From Megamerina dolium (Eukaryota > Arthropoda > Insecta > Diptera > Megamerinidae): 64,000 bases of DNA. This document shows, in pieces, positions 48,643 to 60,654 of the stretch. The DNA lies in contig OY978526.1 of assembly GCA_963854835.1 (NCBI GenBank), positions 86,852,846-86,916,845 of the forward strand. Reading direction: 5' to 3'. The notes under the pieces are model-generated. The model was given only the letters and a program-made list of their open reading frames with translations. It made no database searches and had not been told where the DNA came from. Numbering within the stretch: the stretch's first letter is position 1; the number at the start of each line of letters is the position of its first letter. The translations under genes were made by a program, and so were the position numbers.

Positions 48643-49283
48643 AAAAAAGAAAAAATCTTCTCAAGTTAAACAAATAAGAATGGATAATCCTCTACATAAC
48701 TAATAAATACGTAGTAACCGTATTTACAGCTAGTAATTATCGCTTCGTTAAGACTAGAATAAATGCTAAGTCTTAAATAATTTTTATTACACATGTACAA
48801 CATTATCAGACAAGCATTCTATTGTACGTATAATGAGAATAGGTGAATAATTGCTAAATACCACGTCCACCACTATGTCACATTGAAATACTTTTAGATT
48901 ATTACAAGAATTTTCATTATAATTTATAAAGCTTATTTTGTCCAACCCCACAATGCTTATGATGTAAAATGTTCATCTTGATAAAGAATTGTGCAAAATT
49001 TTAAACCTTCTTTCCTCGAGAAGAGTGAACGATGGTTTGGGAAGAAGTTGTAAATTTATTAGATAATGAAAAATTATTAAACGCCCAGCAGAACAATTTT
49101 ATTATAACACATTAAAGGCATTAATTATAGACTCACATTTCTGTTCGCTATAAACCAATGCTGACATTTATTAGCAGCAGATGTTGTGCTTTATAGTATT
49201 GTGTTGTTCGGAGGTTCCTACTTAGTTCTGTGTATGCAATGTTCAAAATATTTATAATAGCTTACATATTATCTTCAGTTGAT

Positions 49284-49316
<33 letters not shown>

Positions 49317-49531
49317 TGTAAGAAGTCAATATTTGTCATGTTCGTTTTAAAATATTACATTGAATATTTTTACACTCATATATATATATGTACATTAGGC
49401 CGTACCACGTTACAGGAAAAAAAAAATAGGTGTGCCATACACCACCTAATATGAAGAAGTTTTGCAAGGCAATTCCGAAAAAAAAAAATTTTTTTTTTTG
49501 GACGAACATAGGGGTCGCCCTTTTACATTTT
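48643..49531. other. AT-rich stretch with a trinucleotide repeat
   Basis: A (TAA)n run lies at about 49286-49316, and poly(A)/poly(T) runs at 49478-49499. No gene is recognised. Confidence 0.5.
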
Positions 49532-51110
49532 TATACCCTGCATAATGCAATATGCATGGTATATTCATTTCGGTCAGATGTTTGTGTCCACTTGAAGGAA
49601 TCTCCGGAGATATAGACATGGATATATATTCGTGATCAGCGTCGATTAAATTTTCGATTTAACGATGTCCGTCCGTCCGTCCGTCCGTCCGTCCGTCTGT
49701 CTGTCACCTGGCTGGTTCGCACGATAACTTGAGTAAATATTGAGCTATTTCGATGAAATTTGGCATAAGTAATCTATGATCCAAGGGTACGGAGGGGATT
49801 GATATTGGGCATGATCGGTCAATAACCACGCCCACACCAAGCATTCAAAGCGACTAACCTCGAAATTTTCAAAATCTTTAACTTGCTATAACTCACACAA
49901 TATACCACTTGGGACAACAATATTTTGCACATAGAGTTATATTATGCTACTATATAACCTCGCCAAAAGTGGATGAGCCAGGCCTACTTTCTAGCGTAGC
50001 TCCCATACAAAGTGTCTGTACTTCTTTTAAATTGAAACTGCTGTAACTTCTACAATCTTCTGTCTAGAATAACCATAATTGACACTTAGATTAACACAGT
50101 AGTCAGAAATAATATGGCAGAAAATCAATGTGCCACGCCCACTCCTTTTTGGGTCTCCCATACAAAGTTGCGGAAATTAAAAAAAATGTTACCGGTTATA
50201 ACTTGCAAACTATTCAGCGTAGAATAACGAGATTTAAGGTGTGGATTAATATTGTACGAGCAACTAGGCTCACAGAAAATGGGAGCACCACGCTTAGTGT
50301 TTATCGTAGCCCCCATACAAATTTTAAATTGAAACAGCTGTAACTTCGGCAATCTTCTGTCTAGAATAACCATAATTGACACTTAAATTAATATCGTAGT
50401 CGGCAAAAATCTGGCAGAAAATCAGTGTGCCACGCCCACTCCTTCATGGGTCTCCCATACAAAGTCGAGTGAATTAAACTAAAATTTTAAGCTCCATAGC
50501 TTACAAACCATTTAGCCTAGGACAACGAGACTTAGGGTATGGATTAGTATTGTACGAGCAACTAGGCTCACAGAAAATGGGCGCACCACGCCCAGTGTTT
50601 ATCGTAGCCCCCATACAAATTTTAAATTGAAACAGCTGTAACTTAGGCAATCTTATGTCTACAACAACCATAATTGACACTTAAATTAATATCGTAGTCG
50701 AAAATAATCTGGCGAAAAATCAGCGTACCACGCAAACTTCTTATTGGGGCTCCCATACAAAGTTGAGGAAATTAAACAAAAATGTTAACCACCATAACTT
50801 AGAAACTATTCAACGTAGGACACCAAATTTAAGGTGTGGATTATCATTGAAAAATTAATTGGATTTACTAGAAAGTGGTAAGCCACGCCCACTTTTTATA
50901 TAGCTCCCATACTAAGCCTCGGAATTATCTTAAAATCCTTTTACTTCGTCAAAGTCAACCATATTTCGGGTGTAAATTAGTAGTATATGCAAAAATTGTT
51001 TCTCGAAAAGTGGAAATAAAAGAAAAGTTGGATATTCGAGTAAACTTTTTATATATAAATCTACATATGCAGGGTATAGTTTGGTCGGCCCCAGCCGACT
51101 GTAAGGAGAT
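49532..51110. mobile_element. Non-coding repeat element with inverted ATACCCTGCA ends and internal tandem repeats
   Basis: ATACCCTGCA at 49533-49542 is inverted as TGCAGGGTAT at 51068-51077. After the left end come a sequence with GATCAGCGTCGATTAAATTT and a (GTCC)n run (49668-49701), the style of a dispersed repeat seen in flies with a TATACCCT head and CCGTCCGTC run. The interior is a tandem array of a unit of about 298 bp (see next entry). There is no coding capacity and no target-site duplication was identified. The classification (helitron-like, satellite-bearing element or other) is unknown. Confidence 0.7.
49985..50930. repeat. Tandem repeat, about 298 bp per unit, itself a dimer
   Basis: TTAAATTGAAAC(A/T)GCTGTAACTT recurs at 50029, 50326 and 50624, spacing 297 and 298. 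Each unit has two related halves, both starting near a CCACGC..(C/G)T and a CCCATACAAA block followed by a TAACTT block, suggesting an ancestral monomer of about 148 bp that doubled before the dimer was amplified. The copies are clearly diverged from each other. The last unit is partial. Confidence 0.85.
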
Positions 51111-51374
51111 TTTTCATGGTAACTTTGGCATTTGCAATCGCATTTTGAAGGGTGATATATAGATGTTTTTGCCACAAGCAGACACATCTTTTTGTTTCAA
51201 AGATCATTGACCTCAAGTACCCCGTTCTAATACGTATCTAGCAAATCTCAGTTTCTACTGCAAATTAAATGAAATGCAATTTTCAGACCATTCGTTAAGC
51301 AGTCATTTTAATAGAAATAGGGAGTTAATTTTATGCTTATTAAGTACTACTTTTCATGAAAGGATTCTGTTATT

Positions 51375-51785
51375 GTTAGTTTAGGTTAGGTTAGGTTAGG
51401 TTAGAGTGTGCCCTCCTCTCAAAAGGAGGGCACAAATAGGCCAGAGAAAGGCCCATTGTGGTACCACGCGAATATTTCTACTCTACTACGTCGAACCAAC
51501 TAGAACTTTTGACGAAATTTAGGAGATTGATAATATCAACCACTGATAGGTGGGCTAAGTCATTCAAATGATAATATCCCAGGATCTTTTTGTGCATCTT
51601 TTACACAAAGCAGGGCAGGTACCCAGCAGATTTGAGATGGTCTCAAGTTCCACCTCATCTCTGCAGCTTCTGCAGTAGTCATGTACGACATGGCCTAAGC
51701 CCATTGCCGCTGCGTGAGGTCCTATGAGGCAGTGGTCGGTAACCACTCCAACTGTTCTGTTCTGTCCAATTGTTAGTCACATTCA
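51375..51785 (-). pseudogene. LINE 3' end fragment terminating in TTAGG repeats
   Basis: Minus strand 51564-51746 reads LIGPHAAAMGLG..HDYCRSC followed by RDEVELE..LLGTCPAL, the Cys tail after RNase H in I/LOA-like LINEs. Between the tail and 51381 is a UTR-like segment, and the element ends at 51381-51400 in four TTAGG units on the plus strand (CCTAA in the LINE sense strand). No RT or RNase H remains. Confidence 0.72.
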
Positions 51786-53409
51786 AATGTAACAAGCTCG
51801 TTTACTCATATGTGCATAATTATTTTGATGAAAAAATTTCCCAAATATTGGACCATAAATTTTCTTGAGCAAAGGATGATAGTGATTTTTCTGGCATATG
51901 TATGAAATTTCATCTTAATTATCTTAGTGGTTGAAAATATTCAAGTTGCAAATTTTACAAACGTTGAGAGCAATTTCGGCGATTTTTAAATATCAACAAA
52001 AATTGATCAATGTACACAATTTCCCTAGATTTGTCTATTAGTTTTTTGTCGTATGTTTAAGTCCACTTCTCATATAACCGACTAATAGTGGGTAACCATC
52101 TCTTAACAGATGTTAGTATGCCCCATTTTTCGACGACGTGTTTTCATTACAATTGGTCTCTTAATATAGACAATTTCTGAATAAAAAATATTGAATTTTA
52201 ATTAAATAATTATATTTTTCTCCCACCGAATGAGCTATTTGATATAAATTAAATGAAATTCAATTTTATCTCATTTTTGTATGTCAAAATATGTTCCGTG
52301 TTCCTTGTCCTTCAAGCAGCAGAAGGTATAGGCATAGGAGAGTTATAAAATAATTATACAGCAGCTTAAGAAAAATGTTGTTCGTAAATTTGCTAGTCAT
52401 GGCAAATATGGAAAAATAATGAATTTGTCAACCCAATTGTAAAAATTTCTACCTAATACTCATCAATGACCTGCAAAGCATAGTATTTTGCTCTAGCGCA
52501 CGCAAGTTGATTTAATGAAAATTCCATAGCTTATACGTTGTAAGAGAAAAAATATTTAAAAATGAGGTGACCATAAAAGAATTTCCATATTAAAACAACA
52601 GGATCGTAAACATTAGGTATAATTACATGAACATTAAATGTAAGAACAGAAAAAGTGTTGCGAATGTATTCAATTTTTATTACAATATAAATTGAAGGCA
52701 CGTCCATATGAAGGCATAAAAATAGCGACCAGCAAAAAAATACCAATCGAAACGTGAAATGAGGTTTGTAAATATTGTATAATGTTAGGCAATGCGCAAA
52801 AATGGCATTTAAAATTTTTCATTCGGAAATAAATGGATTTTACTGACCAATGCGGACTACCCACCTATATGAGAGTGAAGAATTTGCATTTAATTCTACA
52901 CAATACATATTAGAGCATATTTAAAAGGTGTTTACACTCTCAGAAATGGCTGCTCAAAGTGGTAATGCAGAGTGCCATAATGGAATTATGCCAACATGTG
53001 AATTGTGATATGAATTAAACAGAATAATTGCATTGGCCTAATAATTAAATATAGAAGAAAACATGGATTTTAAATATTCATATTCCAAAGTATATACGGT
53101 AATATATAACAACCAATTATCTACAAATATAGTGTATACACAAAAAATATATCGTTTTCGTTTCGACTGTTCAACTTTTGTAGCTTTCAAATGAGCCCTA
53201 AATTTGGAAATAGAAGTATTTTCCATCCTATATAATATTATCTTATCAAAAGCTCTCACCTCTACATGGGTCAAATTTACTCGAATCCTATTCATTTTCT
53301 ATCCTCAGGATTTTTTTTAAACATACTTGTACTTACTCAAACTTACCCCTATTTCTGTGCCTTATAAAGAGGAGTCCATACAAAATGACCATTATATAGA
53401 CGTACATCA
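51786..53409. other. AT-rich stretch without recognisable gene
   Basis: No feature recognised. Confidence 0.5.
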
Positions 53410-53411
53410 TA

Positions 53412-54696
53412 AAGGGTTATCCATTTTGCGGTTTCAAAAGTAAATGTAAATAAAACACATATAAAATATATTTTATCATGATATTTCTTTTTTATTATAA
53501 AGTTTGAACGTTGACATTATGTGTGAAATACTACATCATTTAAATGACCACCACGCGAATTGTTGCAAGCATCGATTCTTTTGAGGTAATTTTCGACCAC
53601 TTTTTGACACATATTGGGCGGTATCTCAGCCATAACGTGACGAATGTTGGTTTTTAGGTGCTCAAGAGTTAAAGGTTTATCTGCATAAACACGGTCTTTC
53701 ACGTAGCCCCACAAAAAAAAGTCAAGCGGTGTCAAATCGCATGATCTTGGTGGCCACTTGATATCGCCACGACGAGAAATTACGCGGCCAGAAAATTTCT
53801 CTTGCAATAAAGCCATATTCGCTCGAGTTGTGTGACATGTGGCACCGTCTTGTTGAAACCACATATTCTCTAAGTCGTATTCTTCAATAGCAGGCAAAAA
53901 AAAGTCGGTTTTCATATGACGGTGACAGTCGTTCCATCGTCGTTTTCGAAGAAGTAAGGTCCAATCACACCTCCGGACCAAAGAGCGCACCAAGCAGTGA
54001 CTTTTTCTGGATGTAGTGGCCTCTCTTCAATTACTTGAGGATTCTCAGAACCCCAAATACGACAATTTTGTTTGTTAACATACCCACCGAGTGAGAAATG
54101 TGCTCGTCGCTGAAGAAAATTTCGTTCGAAAAATCGCCGTCCACCGCCTGTTGTTCAAGCACCCATTCGACGTATCTACGACGTTGTGAATGGTCAGCTG
54201 GCTTCAGTTGTTGTGTGAGCTGGATTTTATATGGATGTAGGTGTAGATCCAAATGCAAAATACGCCATAATGTGCCGTAAGACAGTCCTAATTCCTGAGA
54301 ACGACGAGGAATCGACACATTCGGGTCTTCGGCAACACTTTCACTTACAGCAGCGATATTTTCGGTGGTACGAGCGAAACGATGATGCACAGGCCTTACA
54401 ATATCTGTAACCGATCCAGTCTCTTCATATTTCTTCACAATTTTGCCAATTGCTTGCGTAGTTGGACGATTATGTAAACCATAATCTCCTCTTAAAGCAC
54501 GATATGTGGCTGTGGCAGAATCACCATTTTTGTAGTAGGTTTTTACAAATTGAATGCGTTGTGCGATAGTTAAGCGATCCATTTTCGTAAATGTCAGACT
54601 TTGAACTGAAAAAGAAAGAAATTGTTTTAAGAACTCAGTTTGACAGATGTCAAATTCTAGCCCTATACTTTTGAAACCGCGAAATGGATAACCCTT
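53412..54696 (-). mobile_element. DD41D (rosa-type) mariner with both TIRs
   Basis: TIRs of about 31 bp begin AAGGGTTATCCATTTTGCGG at 53412 and AAGGGTTATCCATTTCGCGG on the other strand from 54696, flanked by TA (53410-53411, 54697-54698). The element is 1285 bp. The near-identical TIRs point to a fairly recent insertion. The transposase on the minus strand is broken in the middle (see next entry). The DD41D spacing matches the rosa group, described from tephritid flies, which fits the host inference. Confidence 0.9.
53517..54582 (-). pseudogene. DD41D mariner transposase, frameshifted
   Basis: The N-terminal part (54031-54582, 183 codons) begins MDRLTIAQRIQFVKTYYKNG and has the helix-turn-helix (RRSQELGLSYGTLWRILHLD) and the first catalytic block FFSDE at its end, where the frame is lost. 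The C-terminal part (53517-53993, 158 codons) has MWFQQDGATCHTTR (second Asp) and SCDLTPLDFFLWGYVK (third Asp), with 41 residues between them. The frameshifts lie between 53990 and 54130, near the first Asp. Apart from this the protein looks intact, including its C-terminus (NNSRGGHLNDVVFHT). It is inactive as read; sequencing error or a recent mutation are both possible causes. Confidence 0.9.
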
Positions 54697-54698
54697 TA

Positions 54699-57600
54699 TA
54701 TTTTAGTATAATCAATTTTCAAATTATGCCATTATATATTCCATAACATTAATAACAATTTCTAATTTATTTCTAGCGTCATTGCTTTACATACAACTCT
54801 TGATTTCGTTCCACGCGTTGTATGATTACTAAATATATGATATATTGAATTAAATGTTACTCATACGTCACAGTGAACCTAATTTGAAATCATTACTATA
54901 CGAGGGTATTTTTATAAAATTGTTCATCATCATAAGACAAATTAGCGAAATATGTTTTATTTAAATTTTTAAAATAATTTCTCAATATTTTTAGAGAAAA
55001 TTCTTTAGAGAAATTTATAAAATTGCAATAATAAAAGAAAAATAATTAAATGTTACTCATACGTTACATACTACTTAATTTCAAATTATTACTATACGAG
55101 GTTATATTTATAATTTGTACTATAAATAACTAAACTTAATTATAAATATCACAAAAAAAAAATTGTTTGGGTTTTTTGTTTGATTTGCTTTTAAGATGCC
55201 ATTATTTTTTGTGAATGGCTCAATTTTAAAACAAATTCATATGCATATTTTGAGAAAGTGCTAGAAAAGAGAAGAGTTTAAACAAATAGTAGCAAATAAA
55301 AAATAATTTTTTATTGTAATTAGTTGTTAAATCTTTAGATTTATCAGTCAGTGCAGAGAATAGACGAAATAAAAGGGATGCTATATGTTGCAAACATACT
55401 CTTGTCTCCCTTTCTCTCTCTCTCTCTCTCTCTCTCACTCACTCTCTATCTCTTTCCGTCTGTGGTTAAGCGTTCGATAAATTGAAAATTGATGATGGTC
55501 CGATATTGCAATTTGACATTGAAAGTGCAATTAATATCTTGTTCTTCTTGTTTTGAAGCAAAGGGTTATTTTTTTGCAATCTCACTCAATCATTTACAAT
55601 GATATTCCACTAATTTGCTAAGTCTTAATGTTTTTGTTCAATTTTTTTTTTAAATATTTTTTTATTTTTTTATTTTTTTTTTTATTATATAATATATTGC
55701 AACTAGTTTCCATTATAACAAGCATTTAATTTTTCATACATAGTTCACAATTTGCGGATATTAACTAATTATTCGAATTACAATTTTTTTACGATTTTGT
55801 TCGACATCACGCTTATGGCTAATGAACTAAAGTTGTACTTTTTTTCAAAAAACAAAAGAAACAAATATTTGTATGAGATGTATACGCAGAAGTTTATAGA
55901 CGTTACGACATGCAAAACTGATAAGTAAAGACACATGCAAAAGAGGTTTGGATATTATAATCATATTAATCAATCAATATTCGTTCAAAACTAGTTGGTC
56001 AAAACTTCTAAAGCAATATATAGAAAGCAATTTCTGAAATCACATTTATATAAGAAGAAGGGGCGTTTCCTTTCTATTAAAATGGCACGACATATTGATG
56101 GACATAAAGATGCTCCTAATATACGATTCCATAAATACCAAGTAAATGTGTAAAATTATGCAAGTATAACAACAACAACAATAACCAAATTGATGAGGCA
56201 GTCTAAATGTTGTAAGGTCAGCAAAAAGTTTACGAGTTAATTAAAAACTACGCAAGCAATGTGAAATAATTTCAAACTGAAACTGATCATCTGCTCTAAA
56301 TGCGTGCTATGCATATAGATGAAGCCAAGGATTTTTCCACACACACACACATATATTTGTGAACATGCAAAATGAACTTACACAAATTGAAATGTGAAAA
56401 TAGTAAAACAACAACAAAAACAACAATGCTTTTGAGAATCAATTACATTTTCTTTGTAAAATGAAATAATCCATTACATCATCAAATTGGAGAAATTTTT
56501 AATATTCTTATAATAATCGATTTTCTATCATTTACTATAGGTATGTAGGTTTGAAAATATGTAATTGTGTATGTAATATAATATAATAATATCCTTGTAA
56601 CTATAACAAGACACATTAAAGCAACTGTAAACACGTTTTACAATTTCACCAGACGTGATGAAAATTTACAGCTGTTTAGTTCATGCTTATATTTACAGCA
56701 TTTACGCTGTTATGTATTCATAATATTCATAAATTTTTTCAAGCCATCACCATAATAACCTGTTCGCAATGTTTCAAATAGGAGAAAAATCGTATTCTTC
56801 TTACTGCCATAATTCGATGGTCGAAGTGTAAATCCACGATTTTTTCATTATTTCCCTTTGCTTTACCATAATTCAATGGTGATGAGGATAAAATTTCAAT
56901 ATTTGTATAATTAAGGTAGTCATTGCTGTTATTTTGCCTTCTGTATACCTGAATGTTGCATAGCAACATCCACTTTGAGACTCCGTCAAGTTATATACAT
57001 ATACATGTATCTATAAATAAATGTATATGGAAATGGACAAATATTAGCAACATTAAATGTTGTCTCTCATTACTTCTACTATTTAAATGTGACAGCAAAT
57101 TTTGAATTACATATATAATTATTGATGCTCTTCGTTATACAGACTTTCATTCGATTATTACATTGAGTTAAATTTGAAGTAGAATTTAATACATTTATAT
57201 ACAGACGTAATTATGGACATGTTTATATGCATTATGTATGAAAAAAGCAAATATATATTTATTATTAAGAAATAGACTTTACATAGCTTAAGATACCATA
57301 CAATAGCAACCACAATAAATGGTGTCGCTAAAGGAAATTTTGAAATGATGCCGTAATAGTTTAGAAATATTTCAATATTGATGGCAATATTTTAGATTGC
57401 CATCACCTCAACCAAACCGCTATGCTTTGTACAATCATTTGTTATTGGTGCTGCGAATGCACCATGGTGTTCACGAAAGCATTCTTCAGTGTGTACTCTT
57501 GTTGTTGGTGGTAGTGTGAAGTATTATAGAGTTCATATAACACCAAACCACATACCTGACATAGGTGATGTGTACGAGTATCCTTGAAACAAGCAACAAT

Positions 57601-58015
57601 GTATACACAAAAATTCCATCGAAATATTTTATAAATTCCTCGCATTATTGCACTGTGCAACAAAGCATAGTTTTATATAAATATTTGCAGATTTCTATGG
57701 CACATTCTCTTTTGTAGTGTTTAACATTCTATTGGGAGTATAACAATCACCGCATTATTTGAGAATAAGTTTTTAATATGGATAATCTCTATTATCAAAA
57801 TTTTTTTTATTAACCTTTTTGTCAAACGCTGACTTAACACATGCATGAATAATTATGTTGATATACGCTAATTATGCAAATGTGTGGCAATGTGAACGTA
57901 GATGTTTTAAATATTAACCATGATTTTAGACAATTAGACAAATATGAGAATAATTTTAAAGGGTGGATTACCGACTGAATTTTTCTTTGAAATACTATTA
58001 GATTAACAAATTTTT
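54699..58015. other. AT-rich stretch with simple repeats
   Basis: A (TC)n run is at 55410-55436, T-rich stretches at 55650-55690, and CA at 56340-56352. Open frames (55226, 56739, 57442) have no motifs and no gene is supported. Confidence 0.5.
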
Positions 58016-58019
58016 TTTT

Positions 58020-58182
58020 GCAAACCTAACCTCCAGTGGAAAAACCAAGTACTGGAGAACCTGACGGCGCTTGGAATTTTTAACTGACGCTAGCTAGCGA
58101 TGAACAGAGATGGCTGACGAAGCATGTTATATTCGGCCTAAATCGATATTCGGTTGTTATGGCCAAATAAGTAAGTAAGTAT
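58020..58182 (+). repeat. YADDIDIIG-type LINE 3' tail
   Basis: CTAACCTCCAGTGGAAAAAC through GGTTGTTATGGCC is close to 7466-7605, followed by the (GTAA)n tail (58167-58178) and a T run. It is a 5'-truncated insertion of only about 160 bp, the typical product of aborted reverse transcription. Confidence 0.85.
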
Positions 58183-58549
58183 TTTTTTTTTTTTTTTTTG
58201 CTTTGATTCGAGTCTCAAATAATTCTCGAAAGTGAAAAATTTAATTAATTCAATTGACTTTGATTTATTCAGTTGTTGAGATTTTTACGGAGCGGATGGA
58301 TATGCAAACTTGGTGTGTTGTGAATTAACATATCTACCTTATGAATATTCCTCATCAATTTTTGTATAGCAGCCATGGTTAGACAATTAGTGTTTGCGCA
58401 AAAGTCTTAGTCTTTCAAAAGTCTTAGTATATCGGCAACACAGTAGCTACTTTGGCGAACAAACCATAACCCATGTTGAACAAATGAACTGGCAGTAACC
58501 GCTTGAGTTTTGCAAGCATGTGATAAACCGCAAATCTTTTAAAGTAATA
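58183..58549. other. Short unassigned stretch
   Basis: AT-rich with nothing recognised. Confidence 0.5.
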
Positions 58550-59672
58550 CAGAGTGTTCCCGTTCATTTGTAAGGTCACACAATCGGATTATGTGTGGAA
58601 ATTTATTTCGCGGATATATTCCCTGCGACTATTTCGTAGATATCTAACTCTTTCGCCTATATTCTTGATGACATTTTGCAGTATGACCTCCGGAATGTTC
58701 CGAATCATCTATGTAATATTGCTTTTTAAGTCTGTTATCGTCTTCGGATCATTCACATAGACTTTATGCTTCGTATAACCCTACAGAAAAAAATTTAACG
58801 GCGTCAAATCGCATGATCTGGGCAGCCAATTTACATAACCACGACGAGAAATTACACGGTTTGGGAATCTGCGACACAAATAGTCCAAATTGAGGCGAGT
58901 TGTGTGTGGTCTAGCACCGTCCTGTTGAAATCACATATGGTCCAGATCCTGAGCATCAACCTCCGGCAGAAAATAATCCTCCAACATAGTGTGGCACCGC
59001 TCGGAATTAACATTTTCGGTGTTTCCATCCTCATCTTCAAATAAAAAAATTCATCCCGATGATGCCTACGACCCATAAACTGCACCAAACAAGGACTCAC
59101 GGTAGATGCATTGGTTTCTCAACAACGACGTTTGGATTTTCTGAGCCTCAGCTATGGAAGTTTTGCTTGTTTACATAGCCGCCGAGGTGGAAATCATCTT
59201 CAGCAATCATTTGCAGGACCCTATCAGTGAATGTACAACGTTGTGCATGGTCTCCAAGCAACAGCTGTTGCATCAGTTGGACTTTATATGGGTGGAATTT
59301 CAAGTCCAAGTGCAAAATTCGATACAAGGAAGTGAAAATGGCCAATTGTTGCGAAGAAAGGCAGCAATATTCTCAGCAGTGCATATATTGGCTTCGGAAC
59401 ATCAAGTACGGATCCAGTTTGATAGAATTTATACACAATGTTGCGCCCAGTTGTTTCACTAATGCGGTGATTGCGACCCCATTTTTGGTGAATCGATTGT
59501 AGAGTTTGCCCCATCAACTTGGAATTTAAGATCTAAAATTCGACAATTTCAATGCATTATTCTTTTGTATAGCGATCCATAAATAAAATCCAATACTGTC
59601 ATAGCGGGAAAGAGTCGATAATGCAGATTTTAATAGATAACAAAGTACCACATCAACTATTGGAACACACTG
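58550..59672 (-). mobile_element. DD41D-type mariner relic, catalytic residue lost
   Basis: Ends CAGAGTGTTCC (58550) and CAGTGTGTTCC (other strand, from 59672), flanked by TA (58548-58549, 59673-59674); 1123 bp. The minus strand has a helix-turn-helix region (59284-59517), a RILHLDLKFHPYKVQLMQQL block matching the intact-ended rosa-type copy, DFHLGGYVNKQN, then FQQDGARPHTTR and SCDLTPLNFF. The spacing between second and third catalytic positions is again 41, but the third Asp has become Asn. Frames are broken by several stops. The TIRs differ from those at 53412, so it is a separate lineage. Confidence 0.8.
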
Positions 59673-59674
59673 TA

Positions 59675-60654
59675 TTATGAAGAAATAATTTCAATTTATT
59701 TTTTCTCTGAATCTTGAAATTGAAATCTTTTTTCAATTGTCGTTACAGGGTTAAATTAAAATATTTTTCAATTGTTTGTATTTATCAGTTTATATGCACA
59801 ATAAATTTGTAGTTATGAAATGACATTTTACAGCTAAAAAATGCATGGTTGCAACAAAACAGAAAAACCAACACATTTCACATTTATTATAAACAAAGTT
59901 ATGGATGGCATATTTTAAAAATGTGTACTATTTTTTTTTTTCAAATAAAAATTGTGAATAAATATAATAAACTCATACATTTTATTTTTGTTCTCACATT
60001 CCACACACACAACAGTTGGGATATATATGGTTGAGTTTATTCATGTATATATTTGATATATTGCATATTTTGGGTTTTTCATTGTTCATTCACAAATTTG
60101 AATTTTATTTACTTTAATATTCTCTCTCTATATATGTATATGAAAGTAATATATTTATGCCCATGGGAATAGAATTTGATGACCTAGTAGATTTCAGTGA
60201 AATTCACGTATTTATATATTTATGATTTTTATATTCTCATACGATACGTTACGATAACAATGAAAATAACAGCTAATTCATATTAGACAATAAAAATGTT
60301 TACATTTACTTAAAATTATAAAATATGAATATTTTATGATTTAATTGAATTAAAAAAGTGGCTGCTTCCAATTAAAATATTTTGACTTTTGATAGACATG
60401 CAAGCATACTCGGTACTTTTACGATGCAGATAAAATATGTTTCTAGTGTAAAAAATTACAGTTTCACTTTATTTTAATATTCCCTCTCACTTTAATATAT
60501 GTGCCACATATTCGTATGTATTTAAATGCACTGAAGCGACATAAATGTTTTGTATGGTTTGGTGAACAATTTCTAGTAGAAAATAATAATAGGTGCTTTC
60601 AAGTAAAGTACTATAGTAGATTATTAATGGTAATGTTGATGGTTGTACGGGTTA
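59675..60654. other. AT-rich stretch without recognisable gene
   Basis: No feature recognised. Confidence 0.5.

Noticed and set aside
49668..49701. (GTCC)n run as an independent microsatellite
   Set aside because: It forms part of the head of the larger repeat element at 49532-51110 and is described there.
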